Virus record (IMG/VR): IMGVR_UViG_3300035099_000008
Location: 1 to 22,187 of that record
Reading direction: 5' to 3' (one strand)
DNA length: 22,187 bases
From: a virus
The position numbers were made by a program, and so were the translations under genes. Every line of letters starts with the position of its first letter. Position 1 is the first letter of the stretch. The notes under the pieces were generated by a model that made no database searches, was not told the origin of the DNA, and worked only from the letters and a program-made list of their open reading frames with translations. This document shows positions 13,166 through 20,834 of this stretch, in pieces.

Positions 13166-14256
13166 ATGTTGAAAAAACGGTTTCCGTTTTGGGGACGCTT
13201 AAGCGATTTGTTGACCCCTCAGAGTTTATTCCAGCCAGTAACATGATTGTGTGTCATCGGGACTATATTGTAACTACGGCAGTGTGGGGTGGTGCTGTCT
13301 ACTTTGGTGAAAATTCGTTTGTTCGTTCCGACGAACCGATTGGGATAAGTAGCATGGTGGTTCCAGACCTACTAACATTTCTAGAGTCCAAGAATGGACG
13401 CGGGGCGTTTCAAGTGGAGATTGGTGATAATCTTGTGACCTTCGCGGTGGGTCGTTCAAAGATTAAGTTTGGTCGGGGTGAACCAATCACGCCGTGGGAC
13501 GTAACGACATTACTTAGCACTGAGCTTATTGAACTGGCTGATACTTTTTTGCCTGCTCTGTCCGAGTTAGCGTTTAGCGTATCTGATAATGCGTACAAGT
13601 CGCAGTTTGGTGGTGTTTGGTATAGTGAATGTGACCACATGCTTTATGCGTCGGACAATACTAGAATAACGAGTCATCCTCTAAACAAACCGCTTGGTAC
13701 GGGTGATAATTTCTTTGTTCCGGCGGTCTTTCTTCGGAAGATACCAGCGTTGTCGGAGGTTCCGTGTGGGATTGGAATCAACTCAGGAGTGTGCTTGTTT
13801 TTCTATTCCGAGTTTGCTCCGTTCTTTGTCCTTCGGGATGTTAAGATGCCGTCGTTTAGTTCAACGTTCCAAACGGTTCGATCTGAGGCTCTTAGTTCTA
13901 ATGTGTTTTTCAAGTTGGGGCTTTCCGAACAACAGAAGGCTTCGATTCTTGGTTGTCGTTCCTTGTTCTATGACGACCGTGGAGAGGCATCCGATGTTCA
14001 TTTAGTTCGTGAGGGTGACCTTCTCCGGTACGATATTCGTCATAAAGAATCTAGGACTACTCGTGGATTTACGGACTATTTATTGTTGAGTGAGTATTCT
14101 GGTGATGTCGATTTTCGAATGGACGCTGAGTTTTTTCTTGATGCGGTTAAGAGATTTGATACCTTTTACGTAAACCCTGGGAAATCTATTTTCGTTCGTT
14201 CAGATGATACGGTCATGGAGCAGTTGATTGCCTGGAAAGGACACTACGATGGTTGA
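13153..14256 (+). CDS. Beta-type DNA polymerase sliding clamp, 367 aa (probable)
   Basis: The length is that of bacterial beta clamps (about 366) and the layout suggests three repeated domains. Supporting segments are 'MVVPDLLTFLESKNG' in domain 1, 'LYASDNTRITSHPL' (the counterpart of the ATDGHRL strand) and 'FFVPAVFLRKIPAL' in domain 2, and 'DFRMDAEFFLDAVKRF' with a terminal strand in domain 3. It would encircle DNA and tether the polymerase encoded two genes downstream. Similarity is remote, so the call rests on length, segment order and position. ATG 13153 follows GGAGG at 13140-13144. It overlaps QueC by 13 bp upstream and DpdA by 8 bp downstream. Confidence 0.65.
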   Translation: METLDVEKTVSVLGTLKRFVDPSEFIPASNMIVCHRDYIVTTAVWGGAVYFGENSFVRSDEPIGISSMVVPDLLTFLESKNGRGAFQVEIGDNLVTFAVGRSKIKFGRGEPITPWDVTTLLSTELIELADTFLPALSELAFSVSDNAYKSQFGGVWYSECDHMLYASDNTRITSHPLNKPLGTGDNFFVPAVFLRKIPALSEVPCGIGINSGVCLFFYSEFAPFFVLRDVKMPSFSSTFQTVRSEALSSNVFFKLGLSEQQKASILGCRSLFYDDRGEASDVHLVREGDLLRYDIRHKESRTTRGFTDYLLLSEYSGDVDFRMDAEFFLDAVKRFDTFYVNPGKSIFVRSDDTVMEQLIAWKGHYDG

Positions 14257-15292
14257 TTCGGACTTTAGAGTGTATTTCGTTATGCCCCCAATTCGTCGGG
14301 ATAAGATTGAGAGATTTGCTGCTGACGGCTATCTCCGGCATGTTTTGGTCAGTTATGCGTACAATATGGACTTGTTTGAACGATTAGCCGTAGCACTCGG
14401 ACCTGAGTTATGTTCACGTATGGACATTCTGGTTGATTCGGGCGCTTTTACAGTTATGACGAAGGGTGTAACTATTGATGTTGTTTCGTACGCCGATTTT
14501 CTGGACTATTTTCGGAACCGATACAATTTTCACTCAGTGTATGCGTTTAATCTGGATGTGATTCCAGTTCCAACGTCGGAAGAACTTACAGTTGGTATGG
14601 TTTCGAAGGGGAAGGTGGACCAGGCAGCGGAGTTATCGTGGAAGAACTATTTGTATCTAACGCAGGAACGGAAACTGGATTTTGTGGTTCCTGTTTTTCA
14701 TTACGGTGAGGACTCGAAGTGGGTTCAAACGTTTGTTGATAGTGGGTGTAAGTACTTTGCGTTTGGCGGTGTTTCCGGACGGGTGAAGAGTCCAGTTAAG
14801 AAGAAACAAGCTGTTGTGGAGTTATTCAAGAAACTCCAGCTCTATAACTATGATGGATGGGTTCACATGCTTGGACTTTGTATGCCCGATATATTGTGTT
14901 CCCACGGTTGGCACTCTGTTGACGCAACTATAACGAAGGCCGCTGCGTATGGTTCTATCTATGTGTTTGATGAATTGTCAAGAATGAAGCTTACGTCCGT
15001 ACCGATAACACCTACGAATCCTCGGACATACCAAGTTCTTGAATCGACCCGACAGAGTAAGTACTTAGAAACGAAGCTCGAGCAGATGGGTATGGGTGGA
15101 ATTGAGATTGAGCGTTTTCAACTTCTCTCCGAGGGTGTTTGGCTTCGGATTGAGGCGTGCTTACGGGCGTGGACTTTGTTTGAGGACTGGTTGAATAGTG
15201 AACGGAAACGTTTAGGTCGTAATTTTGTGTATGACGTAGCTGTACAGGGCGATTTTGAAGAGTTTTTCAAGCAGGGCTGTGAGAATGGGTAG
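14249..15292 (+). CDS. dpdA: DpdA-like DNA-guanine transglycosylase, 347 aa
   Basis: TGT-related enzyme predicted to exchange guanine in DNA for preQ0 or a related 7-deazaguanine. ATG 14249 is chosen because GGAAAGG lies 8 bases upstream. 'ILVDSGAFTVM' (about 60-70) corresponds to the Asp-Ser-Gly active-site segment of TGT. 'FNLDVIPVPT' (100-109), 'VVPVFHYGED' (146-155), 'YFAFGGVSGR' (169-178) and 'HMLGLCMPD' (206-214) follow the TIM-barrel strands. 'WHSVDATI' (221-228) would carry the nucleophilic Asp. The zinc-binding C-terminal part of tRNA TGTs is absent, as expected for phage DpdA. It lies between the clamp and polymerase genes with 8-bp overlaps on both sides, which suggests that modification occurs together with replication. 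Confidence 0.88.
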   Translation: MVDSDFRVYFVMPPIRRDKIERFAADGYLRHVLVSYAYNMDLFERLAVALGPELCSRMDILVDSGAFTVMTKGVTIDVVSYADFLDYFRNRYNFHSVYAFNLDVIPVPTSEELTVGMVSKGKVDQAAELSWKNYLYLTQERKLDFVVPVFHYGEDSKWVQTFVDSGCKYFAFGGVSGRVKSPVKKKQAVVELFKKLQLYNYDGWVHMLGLCMPDILCSHGWHSVDATITKAAAYGSIYVFDELSRMKLTSVPITPTNPRTYQVLESTRQSKYLETKLEQMGMGGIEIERFQLLSEGVWLRIEACLRAWTLFEDWLNSERKRLGRNFVYDVAVQGDFEEFFKQGCENG

Positions 15293-17873
15293 GTCAAGGA
15301 AAGAACAATCCGTCTTCTTTGAGGAGCTCGAACGACTCACCCCTCGTGAGATTGAGGACGAGTTCGGTTTGAAATTATCACGTGGGCCAACGTTTGAGTA
15401 TCGTCCTTACTCCCTTTCTGAGATTCGTACGTTTCTAACCGATGGAACCTTGAAGGCGAAGTCAGTGTCAGGGAGTGGACTGGGACCTGACCCATGTTTG
15501 AAGTGTCCTCTCGGTATTGAGGGTCCTGGGGGAAAGGTTCCACCATCTTCGAATCTCGAGACCGCTCGAGTGTTGTTTGTTGGTGAAGCTCCGGGAGCGG
15601 AAGAGGTTGAAAAAGGAACCCCGTTTGTTGGTCCTGCGGGTCGTTGTCTTCGAAAGTTCATTCGTCTTGCTGGATTGACCGAAGAGGAGTGTGCGTTTAC
15701 CAATGTTGTTCGTTGTCGACCTCCAGTTAAGTTACGACCTCTTGAGCGGGTTGCATCAAATCGTCCTCCGTCCGATCTAGAAATCGTGTGTTGTTCACGA
15801 AACTTAGAATCTGACCTTCAGAAGTTTCGTGGGGACTTGATTGTGTTGCTTGGTAATGTTCCGGTGACGGCATTGTTAGGTCACTGGCATGTCGGTTCAG
15901 CTCATGGGTATGGATTTTTCAAGGACGGACGTCGGTTCTATGTGATGTACCATCCGTCCTACATCTTGCGGGACCAGAGTCGGAAACTAGATACACTATA
16001 TCTAGAAGAAATGAAGAAAGTTAAAAAATTTCTTGACTTCTCCCACAAAGTCCCTTATAATATAATCGAGAGTAAAGGACAGGCTGAAGTTATGGTTCAG
16101 TCTATTTTGGACGAGGCCGGTCGGAGAGAAGGTGGGGCAGTTCTTTCCTTTGATATTGAGACGACTGGACTTGACCCTTTAAGTCCAGACGCTTCCGTTA
16201 TTTCAATCGCATTTACTCTACGAGATGGACAAACCTGGTTTGTTCCCTTGGTCCATTCGGAGAGCCCGAATCAGGATTGTCATGAAGATATTGTGGACAT
16301 TCTTCGTCCTCTATTTGTTGATTCGCGGATAAAGTTAGTAGCTCAGAATGCGAAGTTCGATTTGAAATATCTGAAGGCTCGTTATGGCGTGGGGTCGTTG
16401 AATTTGTGGATGGATACTCAACTAGCGGCGTTTCTTCTTGATGGTAAGAATAGTCCTTTGGGTCTGCACCAGTGCGCGTGGAAGTACACGGACTTTGGTG
16501 GTTGGGAGATTGACACTAGCGTATTGATTGAAAAAAGTTTGACAGAGATTTCGGACTATAATGCGATGGACGCGTTTGTAACTAACGAATTGTCCAAGGT
16601 CTATCAGCAGAGATTATCAAGTTCGGCGTTTGAGTTTCTAACTACGATACTTACACCTGTTGTGTATGCGTTGATTGAGATGGAACTTGAAGGTGTTTCG
16701 TTGGACTTTGACCGGTTGCAGGAGTTTAGTCGTACGTATGAGGAACGTTTACAGGCGTTGTTGCAGAAACTATTATCATACCCGGAGGTTGAGAAAGTTT
16801 CGAGAACGTTGGTTCGGGAGTTAAACTTTAACTCTAGTGGCCATGTTAAGCAGATTCTCGGTGAAATGAAAATCGTACCCGAGAAACGAACTAAACGGAC
16901 AGGAGAGGTGTCCGTGGATGAGGAAGCTCTTGAGTCCGTTAAGAGTAAGCATCCGTTTGTCGATGATTTGTTGCAGTATCGAGCTGCCCAAAAGATTCTT
17001 GGAACTTATCTGGTTCCCTATTCTAGTATTGGTGTGGGTGGAGTTGTTCGGGGTGAATATCTTCTGACTAGAACAGCGACAGGCCGCCTGGCTTGTCAGA
17101 GGCCAAATTTCCAGAACATTCCGAAGGAGATACGACCTGTTTTTCGTTCTCGATACGGAATGTTTATTGAAGTCGACTATTCACAGATGGAACTCCGAGT
17201 ACTTGCGATGTACTCTAAAGACCCGGAGTTGGTTTCGACGTTTCGTAATGGATTAGATATTCACGAGATGACCAGGAGAGCTATTTTTGGTTCGAATGAC
17301 CATTTGTCGGACTTAGAAAAGGCCAAGCAACGGGTTGAAGCGAAAAGTGTGAACTTTGGGATTGTGTATGGTGAGTCGGCCCACGGTCTCTCAAAGCAGT
17401 TAAAGATATCGTTGGCCGAGGCAGATGAACGAATCTCGGCCTTCTACAAGAAGTATAAGGGGGTTCGGTCGTTTGTGGACCAGGTTCGAAAACAGGTGCA
17501 AAAGATGGGGTATGTGGAGACGTACTTTGGGCGGCGTCGATACTTTCCGATAGATACTGCACAAAGTCAAACGGAGTGGGAAGCGTTCTTTCGTGAGGCA
17601 GTAAATGCTCCGATTCAAGGAACTGCGAGTGACCTAGCACTTGATGCGACCGTACGTGTGTGGAAACGAATGCGTAAAGATGGTTTGAAGTCCCGGATGG
17701 TCATGAACGTTCATGATATGATTTTGTTTGATTGTTTTGAGGACGAAGTTGAACGTATGCTTGTTATAATCTATGAGGAGATGGAGCGTTTTGATTTTCC
17801 TTGGGTCAACGTTCCAGTGAAGGTTGATGTAGCAATTGGGACAAACTGGGGTGAGTTAGTTGAGGTTAACTAA
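15285..17873 (+). CDS. polA: Uracil-DNA glycosylase-DNA polymerase I fusion, 862 aa
   Basis: The ATG at 15285 gives an 8-bp overlap with dpdA. Residues 65-240 are a uracil-DNA glycosylase domain of the family 4 type: C71-x2-C74, 'GEAPGAEE' (100-107), 'GTPFVGPAGR', 'NVVRCRPP' with C144, C169 or C170 for the Fe-S cluster, and 'HPSYIL' (223-228). Residues about 260-450 are a 3'-5' proofreading exonuclease ('FDIETTGLDP', 'QNAKFDLKYL', 'SDYNAMDAF'). The rest is a family A polymerase: 'TATGRLACQRPNFQNIP', motif A 'DYSQMELR', motif B 'AKSVNFGIVYG', motif C 'NVHDMILFD'. A 5'-3' exonuclease domain is missing and is encoded separately at 20824. Bacillus phage SPO1 polymerase, as I recall, has a comparable N-terminal glycosylase-like domain. 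A promoter lies at the domain junction. Confidence 0.93.
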   Translation: MGRSRKEQSVFFEELERLTPREIEDEFGLKLSRGPTFEYRPYSLSEIRTFLTDGTLKAKSVSGSGLGPDPCLKCPLGIEGPGGKVPPSSNLETARVLFVGEAPGAEEVEKGTPFVGPAGRCLRKFIRLAGLTEEECAFTNVVRCRPPVKLRPLERVASNRPPSDLEIVCCSRNLESDLQKFRGDLIVLLGNVPVTALLGHWHVGSAHGYGFFKDGRRFYVMYHPSYILRDQSRKLDTLYLEEMKKVKKFLDFSHKVPYNIIESKGQAEVMVQSILDEAGRREGGAVLSFDIETTGLDPLSPDASVISIAFTLRDGQTWFVPLVHSESPNQDCHEDIVDILRPLFVDSRIKLVAQNAKFDLKYLKARYGVGSLNLWMDTQLAAFLLDGKNSPLGLHQCAWKYTDFGGWEIDTSVLIEKSLTEISDYNAMDAFVTNELSKVYQQRLSSSAFEFLTTILTPVVYALIEMELEGVSLDFDRLQEFSRTYEERLQALLQKLLSYPEVEKVSRTLVRELNFNSSGHVKQILGEMKIVPEKRTKRTGEVSVDEEALESVKSKHPFVDDLLQYRAAQKILGTYLVPYSSIGVGGVVRGEYLLTRTATGRLACQRPNFQNIPKEIRPVFRSRYGMFIEVDYSQMELRVLAMYSKDPELVSTFRNGLDIHEMTRRAIFGSNDHLSDLEKAKQRVEAKSVNFGIVYGESAHGLSKQLKISLAEADERISAFYKKYKGVRSFVDQVRKQVQKMGYVETYFGRRRYFPIDTAQSQTEWEAFFREAVNAPIQGTASDLALDATVRVWKRMRKDGLKSRMVMNVHDMILFDCFEDEVERMLVIIYEEMERFDFPWVNVPVKVDVAIGTNWGELVEVN
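16033..16061 (+). promoter_or_regulatory. Promoter P3, inside the polymerase gene
   Basis: TTGACT at 16033-16038 and TATAAT at 16056-16061, spacer 17 bp. It has the same TTGACTTCT and spacer AGT as P1 and P2, and AATCGAGA at the predicted start, as in P1. It lies in codons 250-259, exactly between the glycosylase and exonuclease-polymerase domains. Transcripts from here would serve the genes from 17893 on and possibly an in-frame ATG at 16092 (codon 270). Confidence 0.75.
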
Positions 17874-17892
17874 AAAATAGAGGAGAGGAAAA

Positions 17893-18357
17893 ATGAAAAA
17901 AGAGTTCTTTCCGGTGGAGTTGGTCGTTGGTGGTAAGACCTACACTATCGACTATCAGACTGAGTTGAAGTGTAGTGAGGAGACTATCAACGACGACTTG
18001 AAAAATCAGCCGAGTTTGTTTGCGTGGTATGCGGTGTTGTATGAAGTTGCGCAGGCGGAACTTGCTGATATGAAAGCCGTGCTGGACCTAACAGAGGCCG
18101 CACTTGATGAGAGGTTTCGTAAGGAGACCGGCGGTGAGAAGGTCACAGAGACAATGATAAAAAACAAAATTCGGCTTGACCCAACGTATCGGGAGGCCCA
18201 AGACAACGTCTCAGTTGCTCGTAAGAATGCTGGGATTCTTGGAGCTATCAAAGAGTCGTTTTATCAACGAAAAGATATTCTGATTTCGTTGGCTTCGAAC
18301 ATGCGGGTTCAGTCGGACCCGTCGATATACATTAAGAAGGAACAAGTTAAACTTTAA
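17893..18357 (+). CDS. Helical protein, UvsY-like recombination mediator candidate, 154 aa
   Basis: The ATG at 17893 follows GAGGAGAGG by 4 bases. After a short beta segment ('PVELVVGGKTYTIDY'), the protein is helical: 'AWYAVLYEVAQAELADMKAV', then a long charged helix with 'LTEAALDERFRKE', and a C-terminal 'DPTYREAQDNVSVARKNAGI' followed by 'YQRKDILISLASNMR'. This order resembles phage proteins described as UvsY-like, which load recombinase onto ssDNA in the presence of the ssDNA-binding protein. The setting supports that, as the next two genes are the gp32-like protein and RecA. Similarity by eye is modest, so an unrelated helical accessory factor remains possible. Confidence 0.6.
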   Translation: MKKEFFPVELVVGGKTYTIDYQTELKCSEETINDDLKNQPSLFAWYAVLYEVAQAELADMKAVLDLTEAALDERFRKETGGEKVTETMIKNKIRLDPTYREAQDNVSVARKNAGILGAIKESFYQRKDILISLASNMRVQSDPSIYIKKEQVKL

Positions 18358-18371
18358 CAGGAGGTTTTATC

Positions 18372-19586
18372 ATGGCAAAACTTTTTGGTGAACCCGATAT
18401 GGGTGAGGCCCAACGGGTTGTGGACCAGGAACGAAAACGAACACAAGGGTTCGACTGGTCCGAACGGTACTGGAGGCCGAAGGACGGTCCCAATGGGAAC
18501 ATCATACGGCTTCTTCCCCAGCGTGCTGGGAGTAGGTTTTCATACCATCTGTATGCCGCGGTTCATTTTGTCAAGCATGATGAGGATGGTAAGATCGAAC
18601 GTTTTGTTTGTAACCGTGAAACCTACGGAAAGAAATGCCCGGCATGTGAGGAGATGTTTCGGTTGCTTCAGGAACGTAAGCCTGAGGAGGCAGCGAAGTA
18701 TCGTCCTAGGAGATTCGGGGTGTTCAACATTATTGACCGTGAGCATCCTGAAGAGGGGATAAAGTTGTATGAAGCTCCGGCCCAGGCTGTGTACCAGAGA
18801 ATCATGAATATCTATGCAACTAGGGGCCGTATGTCCAATCTGTTTGACAAAGAGGACGAACACGGAAATGTTGTAGCTCCCGGACGAGATATCATGATTA
18901 TTCTGGACAAGAAAGCGCCCCCGCAGTCGATGTACAGTGTGATGCCGATGGACCCCAGTCCTCTTGGAACACCGGAGGAGAAGGCTCTTTGGTCAACACA
19001 GGTTGTTGATTTGGACGTGACTGCACTCTATCCGGAGGTTGATTATGATGTGGCCGCGATTAAAACATTCGGAACGCCTGAAGAGCGTGAGTTTCTACGG
19101 GATGAGATGCGGAAAGTCCACGAAGAGGAAGATGCGAAACAGGAAGAAGTGGTTGTTGAACCTTCGAACCCGAGTGAAGAACCTGTTTCGGAGCAAGCAG
19201 ACAATCAGGGACCTACTACTGTGGTTGCGTCGCCGTCGATGGATGAACTGATGGCACGGCTTGAGGCTCAGCAGAAGGAGATTGAGGAATTTCGTAAACG
19301 AGCCGAGCAAGCACAACTTAACGCCAAACCGGGAGTTGAAGTGACGAAGTCCGCAGTTAGTACTACTAAGTCCTCTTCACCATCCGTCCCCAAGTCCACT
19401 CCGTCTGTTTCAAAAACAACTACTCCAGTGAAGACGTCTCCCACTCCAGTGAAGACGCCCCCCACTTCTCCGGTAAAGGCTCAGGTGTCCAGTCCGGTCA
19501 CTACGTCCCCTAATCCGTCACAAGAAAAATTGGAAGAGATTCGGAAAAAGATTGAGGCTGCGAAAAACCGGTTACGAAAGAAGTAA
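18372..19586 (+). CDS. gp32-like ssDNA-binding protein, 404 aa
   Basis: Coats ssDNA during replication and recombination. The start has AGGAGG at about 18360-18365. Residues 25-250 form the OB-type core with a zinc site like that of T4 gp32: His65 or His69, C80, C89 and C92 ('VCNRETYGKKCPACEEM'). Aromatic and basic residues suited to ssDNA contact precede it ('YWRP', 'RFSYHLYAAVHF'). An acidic stretch (about 245-285) is followed by a helix ('MDELMARLEAQQKEIEEFRK') and then a Ser/Thr/Pro/Lys-rich linker (about 320-380) with PVKT repeats. The protein ends in a basic amphipathic helix ('LEEIRKKIEAAKNRLRKK'), not the short acidic tip usual for ssDNA-binding proteins. Adjacent recombination genes support the role. 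Confidence 0.8.
   Translation: MAKLFGEPDMGEAQRVVDQERKRTQGFDWSERYWRPKDGPNGNIIRLLPQRAGSRFSYHLYAAVHFVKHDEDGKIERFVCNRETYGKKCPACEEMFRLLQERKPEEAAKYRPRRFGVFNIIDREHPEEGIKLYEAPAQAVYQRIMNIYATRGRMSNLFDKEDEHGNVVAPGRDIMIILDKKAPPQSMYSVMPMDPSPLGTPEEKALWSTQVVDLDVTALYPEVDYDVAAIKTFGTPEEREFLRDEMRKVHEEEDAKQEEVVVEPSNPSEEPVSEQADNQGPTTVVASPSMDELMARLEAQQKEIEEFRKRAEQAQLNAKPGVEVTKSAVSTTKSSSPSVPKSTPSVSKTTTPVKTSPTPVKTPPTSPVKAQVSSPVTTSPNPSQEKLEEIRKKIEAAKNRLRKK
19425..19459 (+). repeat. Short tandem repeat coding for PVKT units
   Basis: ACTCCAGTGAAGACG occurs at about 19423-19437 and again at 19444-19458, 21 bp apart, within the low-complexity linker of the ssDNA-binding protein. A third, weaker copy (CCGGTAAAG) follows. 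It adds SPTPVKT-like units and so is a likely site of length variation. Confidence 0.6.
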
Positions 19587-19605
19587 GATTGTGTTGAGGT
19601 AGCCG

Positions 19606-20562
19606 ATGACTCGTGTTAGTGAGTTACATTCAAAACTGGGGACGATAAATCTAGAAGACAAGATCAACGAGCTAGTTAAGTTTCGAGTTCCAACTGGTAT
19701 ACTGGCGATTGACCGGGTGGTTGGTGGTGGAATTCCAGCAGGGAAACTTACCGAAATCTATGGGGATTTTAGTACCGGAAAGAGTAGAATTGCGTGTCAT
19801 GTAATTGCGGAAACACAAAGACTTGGGGGTCGTGCGATTTTAATTGATACAGAGCGAGCCCTTGACCAAGGTCTGGTTGATTTGACCGGTGTCTCTTTGA
19901 AAGGAGATAGTTTCTTCTATCCGAATCCGGACACGGAGTTGAGGAGTATTGAGGATGTTTTTCGAATTGTTGAAACAGGCATGAAGTTGTTACGGGAGGA
20001 TGACCCGGACAAATTGTTAACGATTGTGTGGGACTCGGTTGCGGCTACCCCAGGTCTTGAGGACATAGAAAAAGAAATTGGTCGTAATGAAGCCTCGATG
20101 CGACGTGCGAAGGTCATCTCTGATGGGTTGAAAAAGATTATGGCACAAGTGTACCAGAGCAAAACGTGTCTAATCTTTATCAACCAGATTCGGGACAAGA
20201 TTGGGGTGTTGTATGGGGAGAAGGTCGATACTGTGGGTGGACGAATGATAAAGTTCACGGCCTCACTTCGCATTCATTGTTTCTTGTCCGGTGCGATTCG
20301 TAATGAGGAGACGAAGGAGATTGAAGGGTACAAAGGACGAATTGAAGTAACGAAGTCAAGGGTGTGTCGTCCGTTTGGTGTGGTGAACTTTGAGATGCGA
20401 ACCGACGAACCGATTGATAAGTACTCTGGGTTGTTGGACTATATGGTTCGTCATGGGGAGGTTATCAGTACGGCTGGTTGGTACGCATTTCCAGGAAGTA
20501 CGAAGAAGTTTCGGCTCGTCGATTTTCCTCAAGAATACGAAGAGTATGTGAAGACTCTATGA
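19606..20562 (+). CDS. recA: RecA/UvsX-like recombinase, 318 aa
   Basis: ATP-dependent strand-exchange protein that forms filaments on ssDNA. ATG 19606 lies after GAGGTAG. 'TGILAIDRVVGGGIPAGKL' (30-48), Walker A GDFSTGKS (53-60), catalytic Glu in 'IDTERALD' (about 80-87), Walker B 'LTIVWDSVAA' (about 138-147), 'FINQIRDKIGV' (191-201) and 'VGGRMIKFTASLRI' (210-223, covering loop 2) are all present. The protein is shorter than bacterial RecA (about 350) because the N-terminal helix and C-terminal domain are reduced, as in phage recombinases. It probably works with the ssDNA-binding protein and the UvsY-like candidate upstream. The stop overlaps the next gene by 4 bp (ATGA). Confidence 0.93.
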   Translation: MTRVSELHSKLGTINLEDKINELVKFRVPTGILAIDRVVGGGIPAGKLTEIYGDFSTGKSRIACHVIAETQRLGGRAILIDTERALDQGLVDLTGVSLKGDSFFYPNPDTELRSIEDVFRIVETGMKLLREDDPDKLLTIVWDSVAATPGLEDIEKEIGRNEASMRRAKVISDGLKKIMAQVYQSKTCLIFINQIRDKIGVLYGEKVDTVGGRMIKFTASLRIHCFLSGAIRNEETKEIEGYKGRIEVTKSRVCRPFGVVNFEMRTDEPIDKYSGLLDYMVRHGEVISTAGWYAFPGSTKKFRLVDFPQEYEEYVKTL

Positions 20563-20834
20563 ACAAGGTCATGCTGTTGAAAATTCACTTACGAAGAGGG
20601 GATCGTACGCTAGTTCGTCAGCTCGTTTACCAGATTCTAGGTCACGAGTTAAGAGTTAACCGTCCGTGTCCGGAGGGTAGTCCGTTTCTTGAAAAGCATG
20701 TGGTTTGTATGAAAGCTCGGAGTGGTGACATGTTCGCGGTGACGAATGCGAGCGTCGGGGACGTTTACAAAGGACTACCAGTTTTATCACTTCGGGAGCT
20801 AAAAAGTTTGATTGAGTTGTATCATGGAACCTGA
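20559..20834 (+). CDS. Unknown small protein, 91 aa
   Basis: I do not recognise this protein. ATG 20559 overlaps the recA stop by 4 bp and is preferred over an upstream in-frame start that would lie inside recA. The product is basic ('LKIHLRRGDRTLVRQLVYQI'), with two isolated Cys and an alpha/beta pattern. A C-terminal helix ('SLRELKSLIELYHG') ends it. It lies between the recombinase and the 5'-3' exonuclease and overlaps the latter by 11 bp, so a small role in recombination or repair is possible but unproven. Confidence 0.65.
   Translation: MNKVMLLKIHLRRGDRTLVRQLVYQILGHELRVNRPCPEGSPFLEKHVVCMKARSGDMFAVTNASVGDVYKGLPVLSLRELKSLIELYHGT

Noticed and set aside
15255-15284. Longer polymerase start at TTG 15255
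   Set aside because: It would overlap dpdA by 38 bp. ATG 15285 gives the 8-bp overlap usual here.
17281-17640. Long minus-strand open frames within the polymerase, and similar ones elsewhere
   Set aside because: They mirror conserved + strand genes, have no ribosome binding sites, and encode low-complexity sequence rich in Ser, Pro, His and Arg.
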